Source: Diphasiastrum complanatum (taxonomy: Eukaryota; Streptophyta; Lycopodiopsida; Lycopodiales; Lycopodiaceae). Taken from it: a stretch of DNA of 64,000 nt. Of the stretch, positions 45,720 to 56,500 are shown piece by piece. The translations under genes and the position numbers were made by a program. The DNA is taken from assembly GCA_029204225.1 (NCBI GenBank), contig CM055095.1, positions 13,484,049-13,548,048 on the forward strand, in the 5' to 3' direction. Numbering within the stretch: the first letter of the stretch is position 1; the number at the start of each line of letters is the position of its first letter. A model generated the notes under the pieces. That model saw only the letters and a list, made by a program, of their open reading frames with translations. It ran no database searches and had not been told where the DNA came from.

Positions 45720-45873
45720 ATTAAGTTCTATAATCGACTCTATGGTCGACGCTGCTAGCGTCGACCATAGTGTCGAATACCAACGTCGACCATAACGTCT
45801 ATTAAGTTCTGGTAATCCACGCTATGGTTGACGCTGCTAGCGTCTACCATAGAGTCAATTATCAGAACTTAAT
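45720..45873. repeat. Duplicated hairpin (foldback) at the 5' side of TNP2
   Basis: Two units with an 81-base period, both opening ATTAAGTTCT (45720 and 45801). Unit 1 holds a perfect 13-bp stem CTATGGTCGACGC / GCGTCGACCATAG with loop TGCTA (45740-45770). Unit 2 holds the same stem with one mismatch (45822-45852) and an outer 16-bp arm pair ATTAAGTTCTGGTAAT / ATTATCAGAACTTAAT (45801-45816 and 45858-45873). It lies in the interval between the two divergent transposase genes. Confidence 0.85.
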
Positions 45874-46189
45874 CAACTGGCGCGTTACGGTTTCTTCCCA
45901 TTGCGATTTCCAATTTTTGAGCGCGAGCAGGAGGATATTTTTGCGCCTAGCGGTGGTGCTACTCTCTATGGCTCTTCTAATGATGCTTGATCCTTCTTAT
46001 GCTTTTTTGTCACAACCAAAGCTCTCTACCTTTTCACCATAACCAGGGCTTGGAGAAAAAGTTGAGCATTGGACAAAAAGGTGAGCACCATAGCCAGCAT
46101 TCAAAAGTTTACTAGTTTTTCTTTGATACATTTGTGTTTATTGTTGTTTATGTTGTTTCCCTTTCATTAGAGTTAAAGCAGTTTGAGTA

Positions 46190-46321
<132 letters not shown>

Positions 46322-46857
46322 ACTCTTTTTTCTCACTTTTATCACAGTATCCTCAGTTTGGAATAAAGTTTCTTGGGATAAAGCTTTTGAAACAAAGGTT
46401 TTGGAGACAAGATGAGCATTGTTTACTGTGAATCTTCTTTCTTTGTTTTGTTGAAATATTGTTGTTTTGTTTTGTTAAAATCTTGTTGCTTTGTTTGTGG
46501 GTATTTTCTTTCAATTGAAACTTTCTAAAATAATGTGAAGAGCATATGCTACAACTTGACAAAGATAAACGTTTTAAAATCATGAAAACAAGTAAGACAG
46601 TTGAAAAGGGCTTTAGTGTTTAGAGTTTAGATTAAAGGATTTATAGAAAGGGTATACATGAGGACATGATATAAAGAGATTTAGGGTAAAAGATTTAAAT
46701 TAAAGAATTAGAAACAGTGGATCGTAGGTAAGAATTATTAGAGAGAAATTGAATAAAAATGGGATAAAGTTTATGTTCAGGTTTGTGGTTATGGTTAATT
46801 TTATGTTTTATGTTTATCATTGTTATCTTAATCGTAGTTCATTTTTAATATGCAGAT

Positions 46858-48590
46858 GTCTGACCCTCCATCTCTTGGGTCCGATTTCCGTCTCATGAAG
46901 AGTGTATGAACTGGTTAAGTAGTGCATCTGCTAGGCAGAGAGAACAAATGGATGTTGTTCTTCAGCAGTATAGGTCCATGTTAAACTCTCCAGCGGCCTC
47001 ACAACAAGGTAGTTCTTAGAGGCCCCCCACTAGTGCACATTCACCCGTACCATCACAGAGGCCCTCACCACATAGGTCCACTCCTCAGACCTCCACACCT
47101 CGCGTTGCTAGGTCAGCACCATTTAAGAGTCATTTAGGTGGTTGTTTTTTTGCTTGTGGAGGTGACGATGATTTCTAGGAGCCTAGATATAGAAATGACT
47201 CACCCGTGCTTGACGCACCACCACTTGATGACACCGCACCTGGTTACGACGCCCCACCAGCTAGAGCCGGTCCGATATTATACTATGACATTGATACGTC
47301 AGGGGCTATAGTTGAGGATGTTAAGGAGAAGGAGGTCCTAGCTTATATGAGAGAGCTATGTCATGGGGCGTTTGATAGGGATATGTTCAGAGACTGGAGG
47401 ATTGTCCCTATCACTGAAAAGCGCCGGGTCATAAATGATTTAAAGAGACGATTCCCTAATCCCCGTGAGCACACCTTCAATGATAAAGTAATGATAGATA
47501 GGATGCACATGCTCATGTCCCATAGGCGATCTCTTGTCAGGGAGGCCGTAAAGGACAGGAGGAGTAGACTCGCATGGATACCTGAGGAGGTGTGGGAGCA
47601 AGCGGTCTCATAGTGTCGAGATTTTCCAGAGAAATTTTGGCAGCTGGAGACCGCATCCCAAAGGCGTTTGTCAAAGTCAGGCCTCACATCTTGGGGGGGG
47701 GGGGGGGGGGGCAAAGTCCTTCCATCAATACTTTTTGAGCTTTTATTTTTGAATATACATTTTCAAAAATTTTAAATTACACTAAAAAATACATTAAAGA
47801 AATAAAATTAGTGAAAAAGATATTTTGTGTGAATTTGTGGTCGTTACTAAACTTGCATGTTGTTACTTGTGTAGTTATCATGTGTGGGTCGTGAGTATAC
47901 TCGTTCGGAGTATAAATATGCGTACGTACATGGTTCTCGTGAACTTTTCGAGCTCCTTGCCTAAAATCCAGATGTTTTTATAAATTGGGAGGCAGCTCGG
48001 GTAATTATAATAAATGTTTTTGTTATGTCAACTTTCAACAAGAAAGAATAATTCACGTATTATACAATAATGTTGAAATTGATATTTATTAATCTTCTTA
48101 CTCTCTTCTATAGGAGGCACACGAGAGTCCTAGGGAAGAGCATCAGAGGCAGGAGGAGAGGTCGGAGGACGAGCCCACACACGTCTGCACATTATCTCTC
48201 ATTTGATTTCCCTCTTGATAAATCATATATTGTGTTCATATATTTGTATTATGTTTTTCACATGTAAAGTCCTCACTTAGGTATCAATTAGTTAAAAAAG
48301 AACTCATACTATCTTCTGTTTTTGCAGCCGGAGCACAAAGAGAGCGAGGAGGAGGTATTGTACCTTTTCTCTCTCCACCATTTTTCTCCCCTAAATCATT
48401 TCTCATTGTATCTCTTTTCTCTATCTATCTTTTCTAAACACGTTGGTAAACTAACACAAGCTCTATTATTTTGTAATTATGCAGGAGTCTATAATTAGAG
48501 GCGACAGGGCGGTGTCGCTCACCCGTTCTGCTTCAACTCGCTCGGCGTGGCAAAAGCAACCACTTAGGAGAAATAGGAGTCATAGATAGA
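46858..48590 (+). pseudogene. Second CACTA transposase-like gene, opposite strand
   Basis: Begins at ATG 46857-46859 (MSDPPSLG). It is soon interrupted and continues in other frames. 47206-47613 gives 135 codons with VLAYMRELCHGAFDRDMFRDWRIVP, VINDLKRRFPNP and RSRLAWIPEEVWEQAVS, followed by CRDFPEKFWQLETASQRRLS. The EVWEQ ... FPEKFWQLETASQRR pattern resembles the DNA-binding Transposase_24 (Ptta/En/Spm) family. A 19-G run (47693-47711) follows. Exon-like charged pieces lie at 48110-48180 (EAHESPREEHQRQEERSEDE) and 48485-48588 (RGDRAVSLTRSASTRSAWQKQ). It is divergent to TNP2. The real exon structure is uncertain. Confidence 0.55.
47693..47711 (+). repeat. Homopolymer run of 19 G
   Basis: Nineteen consecutive G on the plus strand, directly after the transposase-like frame of the plus-strand CACTA gene. 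Such a run can form a G-quadruplex and is prone to length errors in sequencing. Confidence 0.9.
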
Positions 48591-49284
48591 GTTATTTAGT
48601 CTGTGGGCATTATTAAGACAACATGTAAGATATGTATTCGATATGCTTCTGCACAAAATATAAATAAGAGATATCATTTAAACTCATGATTGGAATGTAA
48701 TTGCAAATGTTTAGATCCATTACATTTTTGGAAAGCATATGTTTTTTAATGAAATAGCAATAATAATAATGATAGGGATATGTATTGTTGATTATAGATA
48801 GTTTAAATTGTTAATCTAAACTTCTTCTTTTTTTTCAGTTGAGCTTATTCACCAAGCAAGTGTAAATAAGCAAGTACAAATAAAACGATCATACCTCTCA
48901 CTTCCCTACCCTCCCTCTCCTACCTTTCTTCCCTACCTCCCTCCTTCCCACGCCCTCCCCTCTCCCCTACTCTCCTGCCATGCCGCCGAAGTGAGTCTTT
49001 AGGCACCTGCAAGGGAGTAGACAATAGCTTCCATTGTTTCTCTTATCGCAAGGAAGTTGGATGAGGATAGGTCTTGCTTATCAAATCTCAAATTGGCCTT
49101 GGAAAAAAACTTGTAGGAAAATCTTAAGAATGAAAAAACTTGCAGAATAATTTTTATAATGAAAATTTTGGCTCATTGGTTTTTCGCAATTTCTGCAATG
49201 ACGATAGAAATTGCAGACAATTTTCTGCAATTTCTACCATAACGGTATAAATTGCGGAATTTTTTCCGCAATTTTTTGGCTTTT
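48591..49284. other. Subterminal region of the CACTA element
   Basis: No coding region. 48890-48985 is C/T-rich. From 49130 the sequence repeats GCAATTTCT, AATTGCGGAA and TTTTGGC words that also occur, inverted, near the left end at 40060-40240. These are the likely transposase-binding subterminal repeats. Confidence 0.6.
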
Positions 49285-49306
49285 TTCACAATTTTTGCCA
49301 CTAGTA
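49285..49306. repeat. Right end of the CACTA element, decayed
   Basis: CACAATTTTTGCCACTAGTA matches the complement of the left end up to the GGTGGC word, then lacks about nine bases (the CTTTTCTTG part), and the final G of TAGTG is A. The border is therefore approximate. Confidence 0.6.
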
Positions 49307-50599
49307 TAGCTGCATTTTAGCTATTTCTTGCTTTCTGGAGTAGTCTTAGGTAGATTTTTGGGTGTTCAGTGTTAGTCTTCTATATTTCTCTATGTTTGGA
49401 CTGTTCACAGCTAGCGGAGGAGGTGTGAGAGGGTAGAGGAGGCCCTGAATAGCCTCTAAGGGCTTGAAACCCAAACTAACTAGTAAAAAAACCAAAAAAA
49501 AAAAAACACATCAATTTGCATTTTGGAGAGAAAAAGAGCCCAATTTCTCATCAGATTTTATTTTCTCCAAAACTATTGAGAGTTAACCCTCGCACGACTG
49601 GCAGCAGCTCCAAGGTACTGTTTTAGACCTGCATAGAAGCCTATGAGAGTTAGTTCCAAGCAGATTGCAAAAATCAGAAAAAAAAAATCATAAAAAATTC
49701 AAAAAATCTTTGAAAAAATCCAAAAAAATACAAATCTTCACCAAAACTCTCGTAGAGCTCTCTGAAGTTCCATCTCAATGAGACCAGGACACATAAAAAC
49801 TTGCGAGAGTTAGTTCACTATCTAAGTGCATGTGCGAGAGTAGTGGAAAAAAGACGACAAAATACCAAAGAACCCTTGCAGACATTAAAATTTTTAGTTC
49901 TAGTGGGCAAGAACCCTCGCAGAGAATTCTAAAGTTTCATCTCAGTGAGACCAGGACACATAAGAGCCTGCGAGAGTTAGTTTGATTCTAGTGAGTAGAA
50001 ATTTGGGTTTAAGTGTTAAAAAGTCACTAAAAAGTGAAGATCCAACAAATCCTTCCAGAAAGAACTCTCGCAGACTATTTCAATCGATTCAAAATGTCAA
50101 TTTTCATAAGTGATAAAGCCTACGAGAGTTAGTACTGAGAATTGGTGAAGATCAAGCCAAAATAGTGGTTTTGAATCCTCGCAAACAGTGAAATTTCCAC
50201 TTCTTGCGAGAGTTAACTCTTGCTAAAAATTCCAGAGTCAGATCTGAGCCAGATTCATCTCATGTGATCCTTGCGAGGGTTACTTCCCAAAAATCTAAGA
50301 GATATCAAAGTTTTCTATCTGCAAAACAACTAAATAACCCTCGCACAGCCAACCCTTGCACCAGATAACCCTCACATACTAGATCAGTGGAAAGATCTAC
50401 ACCAGAGCCAGCTATTATCAAAATCTCAGGTCAATCAGTGCAAGGAGTAAAAAGTTATCAAGGAAAAACCACCGTACAATGTCTGAATTTCACTTAAGGC
50501 CAATCAGATTGATCAAATCCTTAAGCTCCAGAGGCATCTCATTATACAAGCAAGATCCAACTATTTTGGACCCCACCATCAGATGAATCTGAGATCTGG
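49307..50599 (+). other. Leader of gypsy element D with repeated TGCGAGAGTTA motif
   Basis: 49307-49470 may be the R/U5 part of an LTR cut off by the CACTA insertion. 49570-50370 is non-coding but repeats a short word in both orientations about 15 times: TGCGAGAGTTA (for example 49803, 49969, 50220, 50288 as GCGAGGGTTA) and AACCCTCGCA (for example 49576, 49910, 50337). It precedes a gag remnant, as the motif-bearing leader of element C precedes its gag. Confidence 0.55.
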
Positions 50600-51243
50600 A
50601 TGATCAGTAGCAATAAGGACAGCAAATCAAGCACCACACCTTCCCAGATTAGTAGCTGCGCAACAAGAGACAGAATCAGAACCAATGCCAGTGGATCCAA
50701 TGGGTCAACTCGTACCTGTCGCTCCCTTGCAAGCAGTTCACAGAGCACCAGATGGAGATACCAAAATACGACGGAACATCAGATCCCATCCGCTTCCTCC
50801 AGATCTACGAACAAGCTTGTGAAATCTATGGTGAACGGACATCTGCAAAAAAGTTGATGTTGTTTCCCATGTCTCTAGTAGAGGTGGCTCAAGATTGGTT
50901 TTTCAACCTATCAGAGGAAGAGAAATAAACCTGGGAAGCGGTTAAAGCGGCTCTCATCACACGTTTTAAACCAAGGAAGTTCCTAGAAGACTTGTTTCTC
51001 CTGCTTAGCAAGGTCAAGATGGAAAAAAGAGAAAGGTTCGAGGACTATATTGAAAGGGTCAAACATCTAAGATCCGAGTGCAATGCGGCCCTAACTCCCG
51101 ATCATGCGGTGATCATGTGGTTCCTAGCAGGACTACCACAGAGCATCAGGAGAGAACTGAAACAACGGGAGCAGTACACTACTCTGGAAGAAGCTATGGA
51201 GGATGCCATCAGGGAAGAGGATGATGGTAGAGAGAATACATAA
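50600..51243 (+). pseudogene. gag remnant of gypsy element D
   Basis: A start at 50600 gives a Ser/Thr-rich stretch. In another frame VPVAPLQAVHRAP leads to QMEIPKYDGTSDPIRFLQIYEQACEIYGE, LMLFPMSLVEVAQDWFFNLSEEE, a TAA, then TWEAVKAALITRFKPRKF, FEDYIERVKHLRSECN and VIMWFLAGLPQSIRREL. This is a Retrotrans_gag domain closely parallel to 14520-15010 of element C. One frameshift and one stop are visible. Zinc fingers, pol and the 3' LTR are absent: the sequence leaves the element soon after 51243. Confidence 0.82.
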
Positions 51244-53559
51244 TTCAGAAAAGAAGAAAGTAGATGAAATTGTTTTCAAGGTGGTACTTAGAAAAACTCA
51301 GCTAAGATAACAATTATGGGTATTCCAACAAGCGATGCACCACTGCTTACAAGTACACTCATTGGGGGAATAAAGATAATGGAGAATCGCTTTTAGGTGT
51401 CGCACATTCCACACTTTTGAACAATGATGTGATACATTAAAATGGTATCGTATTTAGCAATTTACTTCGGGACGGTTTATGCAAGTTGGCACAACCATAA
51501 AAAATGAGATTTTGAAAATCACTAATGTATCATTGGCAATGTAGGAAACCATCAGTATGAAAATAGAATAACATAGATAATCGATTTTGTAGCTTCTATT
51601 GCCAATGGTATGTTGTACCTGAATTAGCATCTTACAATTCATGACAACAATGATCACAATGGCGCTCACCGACAACCATAAGAAAGGCTTAAAACCAAAA
51701 CCCATGTGTGGATTTACATCTTTTTTCTTTCCCTATAAGCTATTTTGCATGTTGTTTGAACTTTATAATAGTTACTAGAGTGTTTTGCCTTAAACTTTTA
51801 GAAGGTACACCTTATATTCGAATTCCCATACCTATTCGTAACAAAAACAAAAGAATGGCGAGGTCCACATTAAAACATAGATTTTTGTTGCTAAAAGATT
51901 TCATTGCTCCCAAGTTCATGATAGAAACTTGGAAGGCTATTCTTGATATATTCCAATCAATATCCTACAATTTTTCTTTTTTTGTGCTAATGGCCAATTT
52001 TTTTTTTTATAGTTTAGTTAGTATTAAATGATCTCAAAAATCAATGAATGCATCAGAAGAACGACGTATTGGTAAACTGGAACGAGGCAAAAATAACATT
52101 GCATAGAGGCTAGAGCCATATTGATCCAGTTAATTATAGAGATAGAAATATTGTTGGCACTGTATAATGTACTCATATTTTGTTGAGCACGTCACATTTT
52201 TGTCACAAAATCTGAGATGGGTGCTTATGATTCATAATTGTTGTCAATTTGTTGTCATTCAATACGGTTCCATGTGATTTCATTTCACATATAATACAGA
52301 AATAGAGATGTTCCATAAAGAATCACTTAATGGCCAAAATTGGGCCGCACTCCTTTTGGAACTCTGAACAAACTAGATAAGTGAATTGGTCTTGAAAACA
52401 CCTTTAATCTGATACCCATATTGGCACCCCCCCAAAAAAAAACAAACAAAAAAAACTGTGTTCCGGGAAGCCCTAATTAGATTTCCCAGAACGGAATGTG
52501 CAACATAGAAATTTCCAACGAATGATCCACATCCAATAAAATTTCCAATGCACCTAAAGAACATACATACACATACGATCATGATTTTATACTACCAACT
52601 ACTAATTTTGTTATGATAAAAGTTAAACCGATACACCAAATCTCAATAATAAGTTCGATATATACTGACCATATGCCAAGATCTAACAAATTAAGGTTGT
52701 CTCTTAACAAATTTGATGAGTAGAAATCATAATTGATGCTCAAAGGATTCATGGAATCTTAGTGGGAACTCAAGCAAAAGTACATTCCAAATAGTGGAGC
52801 CAAAACCTCAAACTAGTATAAACACTGTAACAATAGTGTTAGTGTATTACCTACTCAAGCTAGTGAGAAAAAAAAGGATTTCACATTATCGAAGGAGCAA
52901 GATCTTCCAAAAAATCTAAAAGCTTGTTTGAGATGACCTATAGATCTAGAGAACATATTTCTTTGTGCTTGGCACAACGTGATATGATATTTTGTTGATA
53001 TACTTAAAGTCCTCTTAACATCAGCATGACCAATTATACATATCATTGAGCATAGAACACTCCAAAGAATATGATAAGCTCACTTCATCATAAGTATAGG
53101 ATATAAGCTACAGTTAGACCCAAATAGGGCATAACATATTTTCATGGCTGGAGAGGCATGCAACTCTTAATTACCTGCAGATTAAGAAAGGCGGCCCCAC
53201 TAATAAGACAACACACCCAAGTTCTACAAGTAAAAATGCTCTCTAAAGATCAACAAGTACAAGTGGACCTTAAGGCTAAATGGGATATACCAAGATATAT
53301 ACCTTCCTTACCTGCTCTTGGCACAGAGGAACTATTTGTTCAATTCAAGTTTGTTGATGACGAAAACCAACAATAACATATTTACTTTGCGGATATGCAT
53401 GCACCCAATTGAATGTTATATAGCACACCTTCCTTAGTCCACAGTATTGATCCATCATTAATTGACTTCCGCAATGCTTTAGTAAAACACTATGCTGGCA
53501 TAGATATGCCCATCAGTGCTTCTAACTGTAGCAGGCTTTTCTACTTTGTGGTTTACGGT
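51244..53559. other. Intergenic, no gene recognised
   Basis: AT-rich, with no domain, RNA gene or transposon end seen on either strand. It contains the 3' flank of the NET gene, so polyadenylation signals for that gene should lie in the upper part (about 53000-53559, minus strand). The plus-strand frame 53158-53376 has no recognisable product. Confidence 0.5.
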
Positions 53560-56500
53560 TCAAGCCAAGATGTACCTTTCCTGTCTGGTTGACTTTGCTC
53601 GAGGCCTGAACAATAAACTTCTCAGGCTTGAGTTGGTGGTTCGTCCCTGTCCATGGACATTCACCTTTACAGACTCAAGACTTTCTTCCAGCCATCTGTT
53701 TTTGTCGTTCAGAAAGTCCATTGAGATACACAACTGCCTTATAGCCTCCCTTTTCTCTTCGGCTCTGTCATCTATGACATCCTTTTGCTTCTTGTTTTCC
53801 ACTTGTAAGCAATCCAAATTCTTCTGCAAGTCCCTAACATGTACACTGACCTCCTCAGTTTTCTTATGGTGATCTTCAATTAGAGCCTGAGCTTCATTCT
53901 GGAGTTTCCTGACCACCTCTCTCAACCTGGACACTTCTGCCTCCCTCTCACTGAGTGCTTGCTCGGCAACAGCTTTCTGCTCAGACCTACTGCTGATGTC
54001 ATCCCTAAGCTTCTGGTTTTTCTCTCTTAAACCAGAAATTTCGGCTCTCATGAACCTTAAAAGTGTCATAGATGTCTTTCTCTGCTTTGCCCCAGCTTCA
54101 ATATCAATAGAAAGATCATAATTTTGCTTCTGTGAAGCATGCAACTTTTCTTCCAAATCTTGGACCAGGTTGGATTTAACCTTGAGGTCCTCCCCCAAAT
54201 TTTGAAGATCTGTTTGTAAGTGACTGATAGACTTGTCTAGTTCAAATGATAGTTGAACATGAGCTTTGATCTGTTCAAGAAGCACATGCTTCTCCTGTTT
54301 CAAGTTAGAAACTTCGAGTTCAAGTTGCTCGATTTGTGAAACTTTCTCTAGAAGCTCATCTTCGAGCTTCTTCTTCTCTTCTTTGGAGACCAGAAGTTCT
54401 TCTTGCATCTTCTGGATTGTCTGCTCTGCATTATGACTACCAGTCAAATACGCTTGAGAATCTTTACTCAGCTTGTTGTTTGTATCCTTTAGATCCAACA
54501 GTCTAATTTGCAGCTCTTGAAGCTCATTCTCATGCTTTTGCTCCTCCACAGATGCCACCTGTAATCGTTCTTCAAGGACATGATTTTGAGACTGCAGGTT
54601 CTGAACCTCTTCCTGCAAATCTTCAATTTGCCTTGACCTTAACTGAACATCATCATCCAAGGCCTGCTTCAGCCTTTCCAACCTAGTAAACTCTTCTTCA
54701 ATCTTGTTCATGTTAGTGGTGCCACATGCGATCTGCTCAGTAAGTTTCAAATTTTCTGCTTGAAGACGGCAAACTTCCTCTTGAAGATCTTGAGCTCTCA
54801 GAACTGTAGAGTTTAATTCCTCATTGCTTTTTCTGTTGTTTTCTGCCAAATCCTCTTTCTCCTTCTGTAAGCCATCCAGCGCTTCCTGGAGCTTCTGCAA
54901 TTTTTCATTCTGCACTTGAATCTGTGCTGTCCCAGTTTCAAGGCTAGTGCTCAGCTGCTGTTTTACCATCTCTAGATTGTGAAGCTCTTCATTTACTTTG
55001 CTAGCCTCAGCCAGCAAGGATGCTAATTCCAGGCCTGAGGTCTTTTTCTCAGCTACCAGACCTGATACTTCTTCTTCAAGTTCAATGGTGCGGGAAGATT
55101 TAACGGACAGCTCTTTCAAGATTCTTTTCCTCTCTTCTTCTAAGAACAGAAAATCTTCCTGCAGTTTACTGATCTTTTGCAAATTACTGTTCTGCTCCTC
55201 TGCTACATTGTTGTACTTTTTGGTCAAGGAGCTATTTTCTTCTTGTGAAAACAAAAGCTCTTGCTGAAGTTTCTGTACCTCATCATCTTTTTGGTGCAAC
55301 ATGTCAGACTCGAATTTGAGGTTACTTCCAAGGTCGATATTATTTTGCTGCAATTCATTTAGTTCTTCTTCAAGTTTTGTTATGGTTTTCGCTTGCAGAG
55401 CAAACTCCTCGCTAAGCCTAATCCTTTCTAGTTCTATAGCTGACATATCATATTCTATTTTCTTTTGACGAGCAATCCCAGCCAGGAGCTCTTGGTTAGT
55501 TCTGGTTTTGTCCTCATTCAACTGGGATATTTCAAGCCGCAATTGCCTCACTAAATCATCAAGGATGCCATGCTCAATAATGCCCCTCTGAAGTTCATTT
55601 TGAAGGGACTGCTTGTCTTGCTCAAAATTGACCAACTTTTCGCTTAAATTGTGAAGGTCAGCTTCAAGGATGCTAACCCGCTCATGTTCTACAGTAAGCT
55701 GACAGCTCAATTTCAGTTCCATTTCATGTGATATAGTGAATTTCTCACCCAGCTCCTTGTTCTCCTGTTGTTGGTAGTGAATCTCACTCTGATATTGTTG
55801 CAACTCCTCTTTCTGTTTCTGATTTTCATGACAAAGGCACTTGTGCTCCTCTTGTAGCTGAACTGCAATCTGCTCTACTCTTTGAACTTCACACTCATAA
55901 AATTTAGACCGCTCTCCTTCAGAATTTAATCGAAAGGTCAATTCTTCATTTTGCTTCTGCAAGTTCTGAAAATCTTCTTGAAAATTAGTGGCCTGAACAT
56001 TGAGGGATGCAGTTTGATCTGTCCAAGACTGCTTCTCTGCGAGCAAGCATGATAGTTCTCCCTCTAATTTCTGCAAACTGGCAGATCTAGCTAATAACTC
56101 TTCTTCCACAGCCTTGTTCTTATTCTCCAGCTTTAATAACTCTACTTGAAGCTGATTTATCTTCTCGGTTAGAGTATTGTGCTCTCCAACCCGACTTTGA
56201 AGTTCATTTGTCAGCAGGCTATTTGCTTCTAGCAAGGTAGACAGCTGTTTTTGAAGCCTTTGAATCTCAAGTTCCTTGTGCTGCAAAGTCTCAAAATCAG
56301 CTTGCTGTTTACATGTGAGATCTATTGTGCGTGCTTGGAGTGAGTGTAATTCCTCTTGCAGTTTCTGGACTTGGTCAGCATCAAGTGCCAAACTTTTACT
56401 TAAATTTTTTTTGTCTGCATTGAGCTGACTTATCTTCTCGGTCATAGTATCGTGCTCTGCAGCCCAACTTTGAAGCTTATTTGTCAGCAGGCCATTTGCT

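Noticed and set aside
49400..49480. Primer binding site of element D
   Set aside because: TTTGGACTGTTCACAG was considered, but it does not match the tRNA-Asp or initiator Met primer words and no LTR end could be fixed.
53158..53376. Plus-strand 72-codon frame downstream of NET
   Set aside because: No recognisable family, splice context or conserved motif. Length is within chance expectation.
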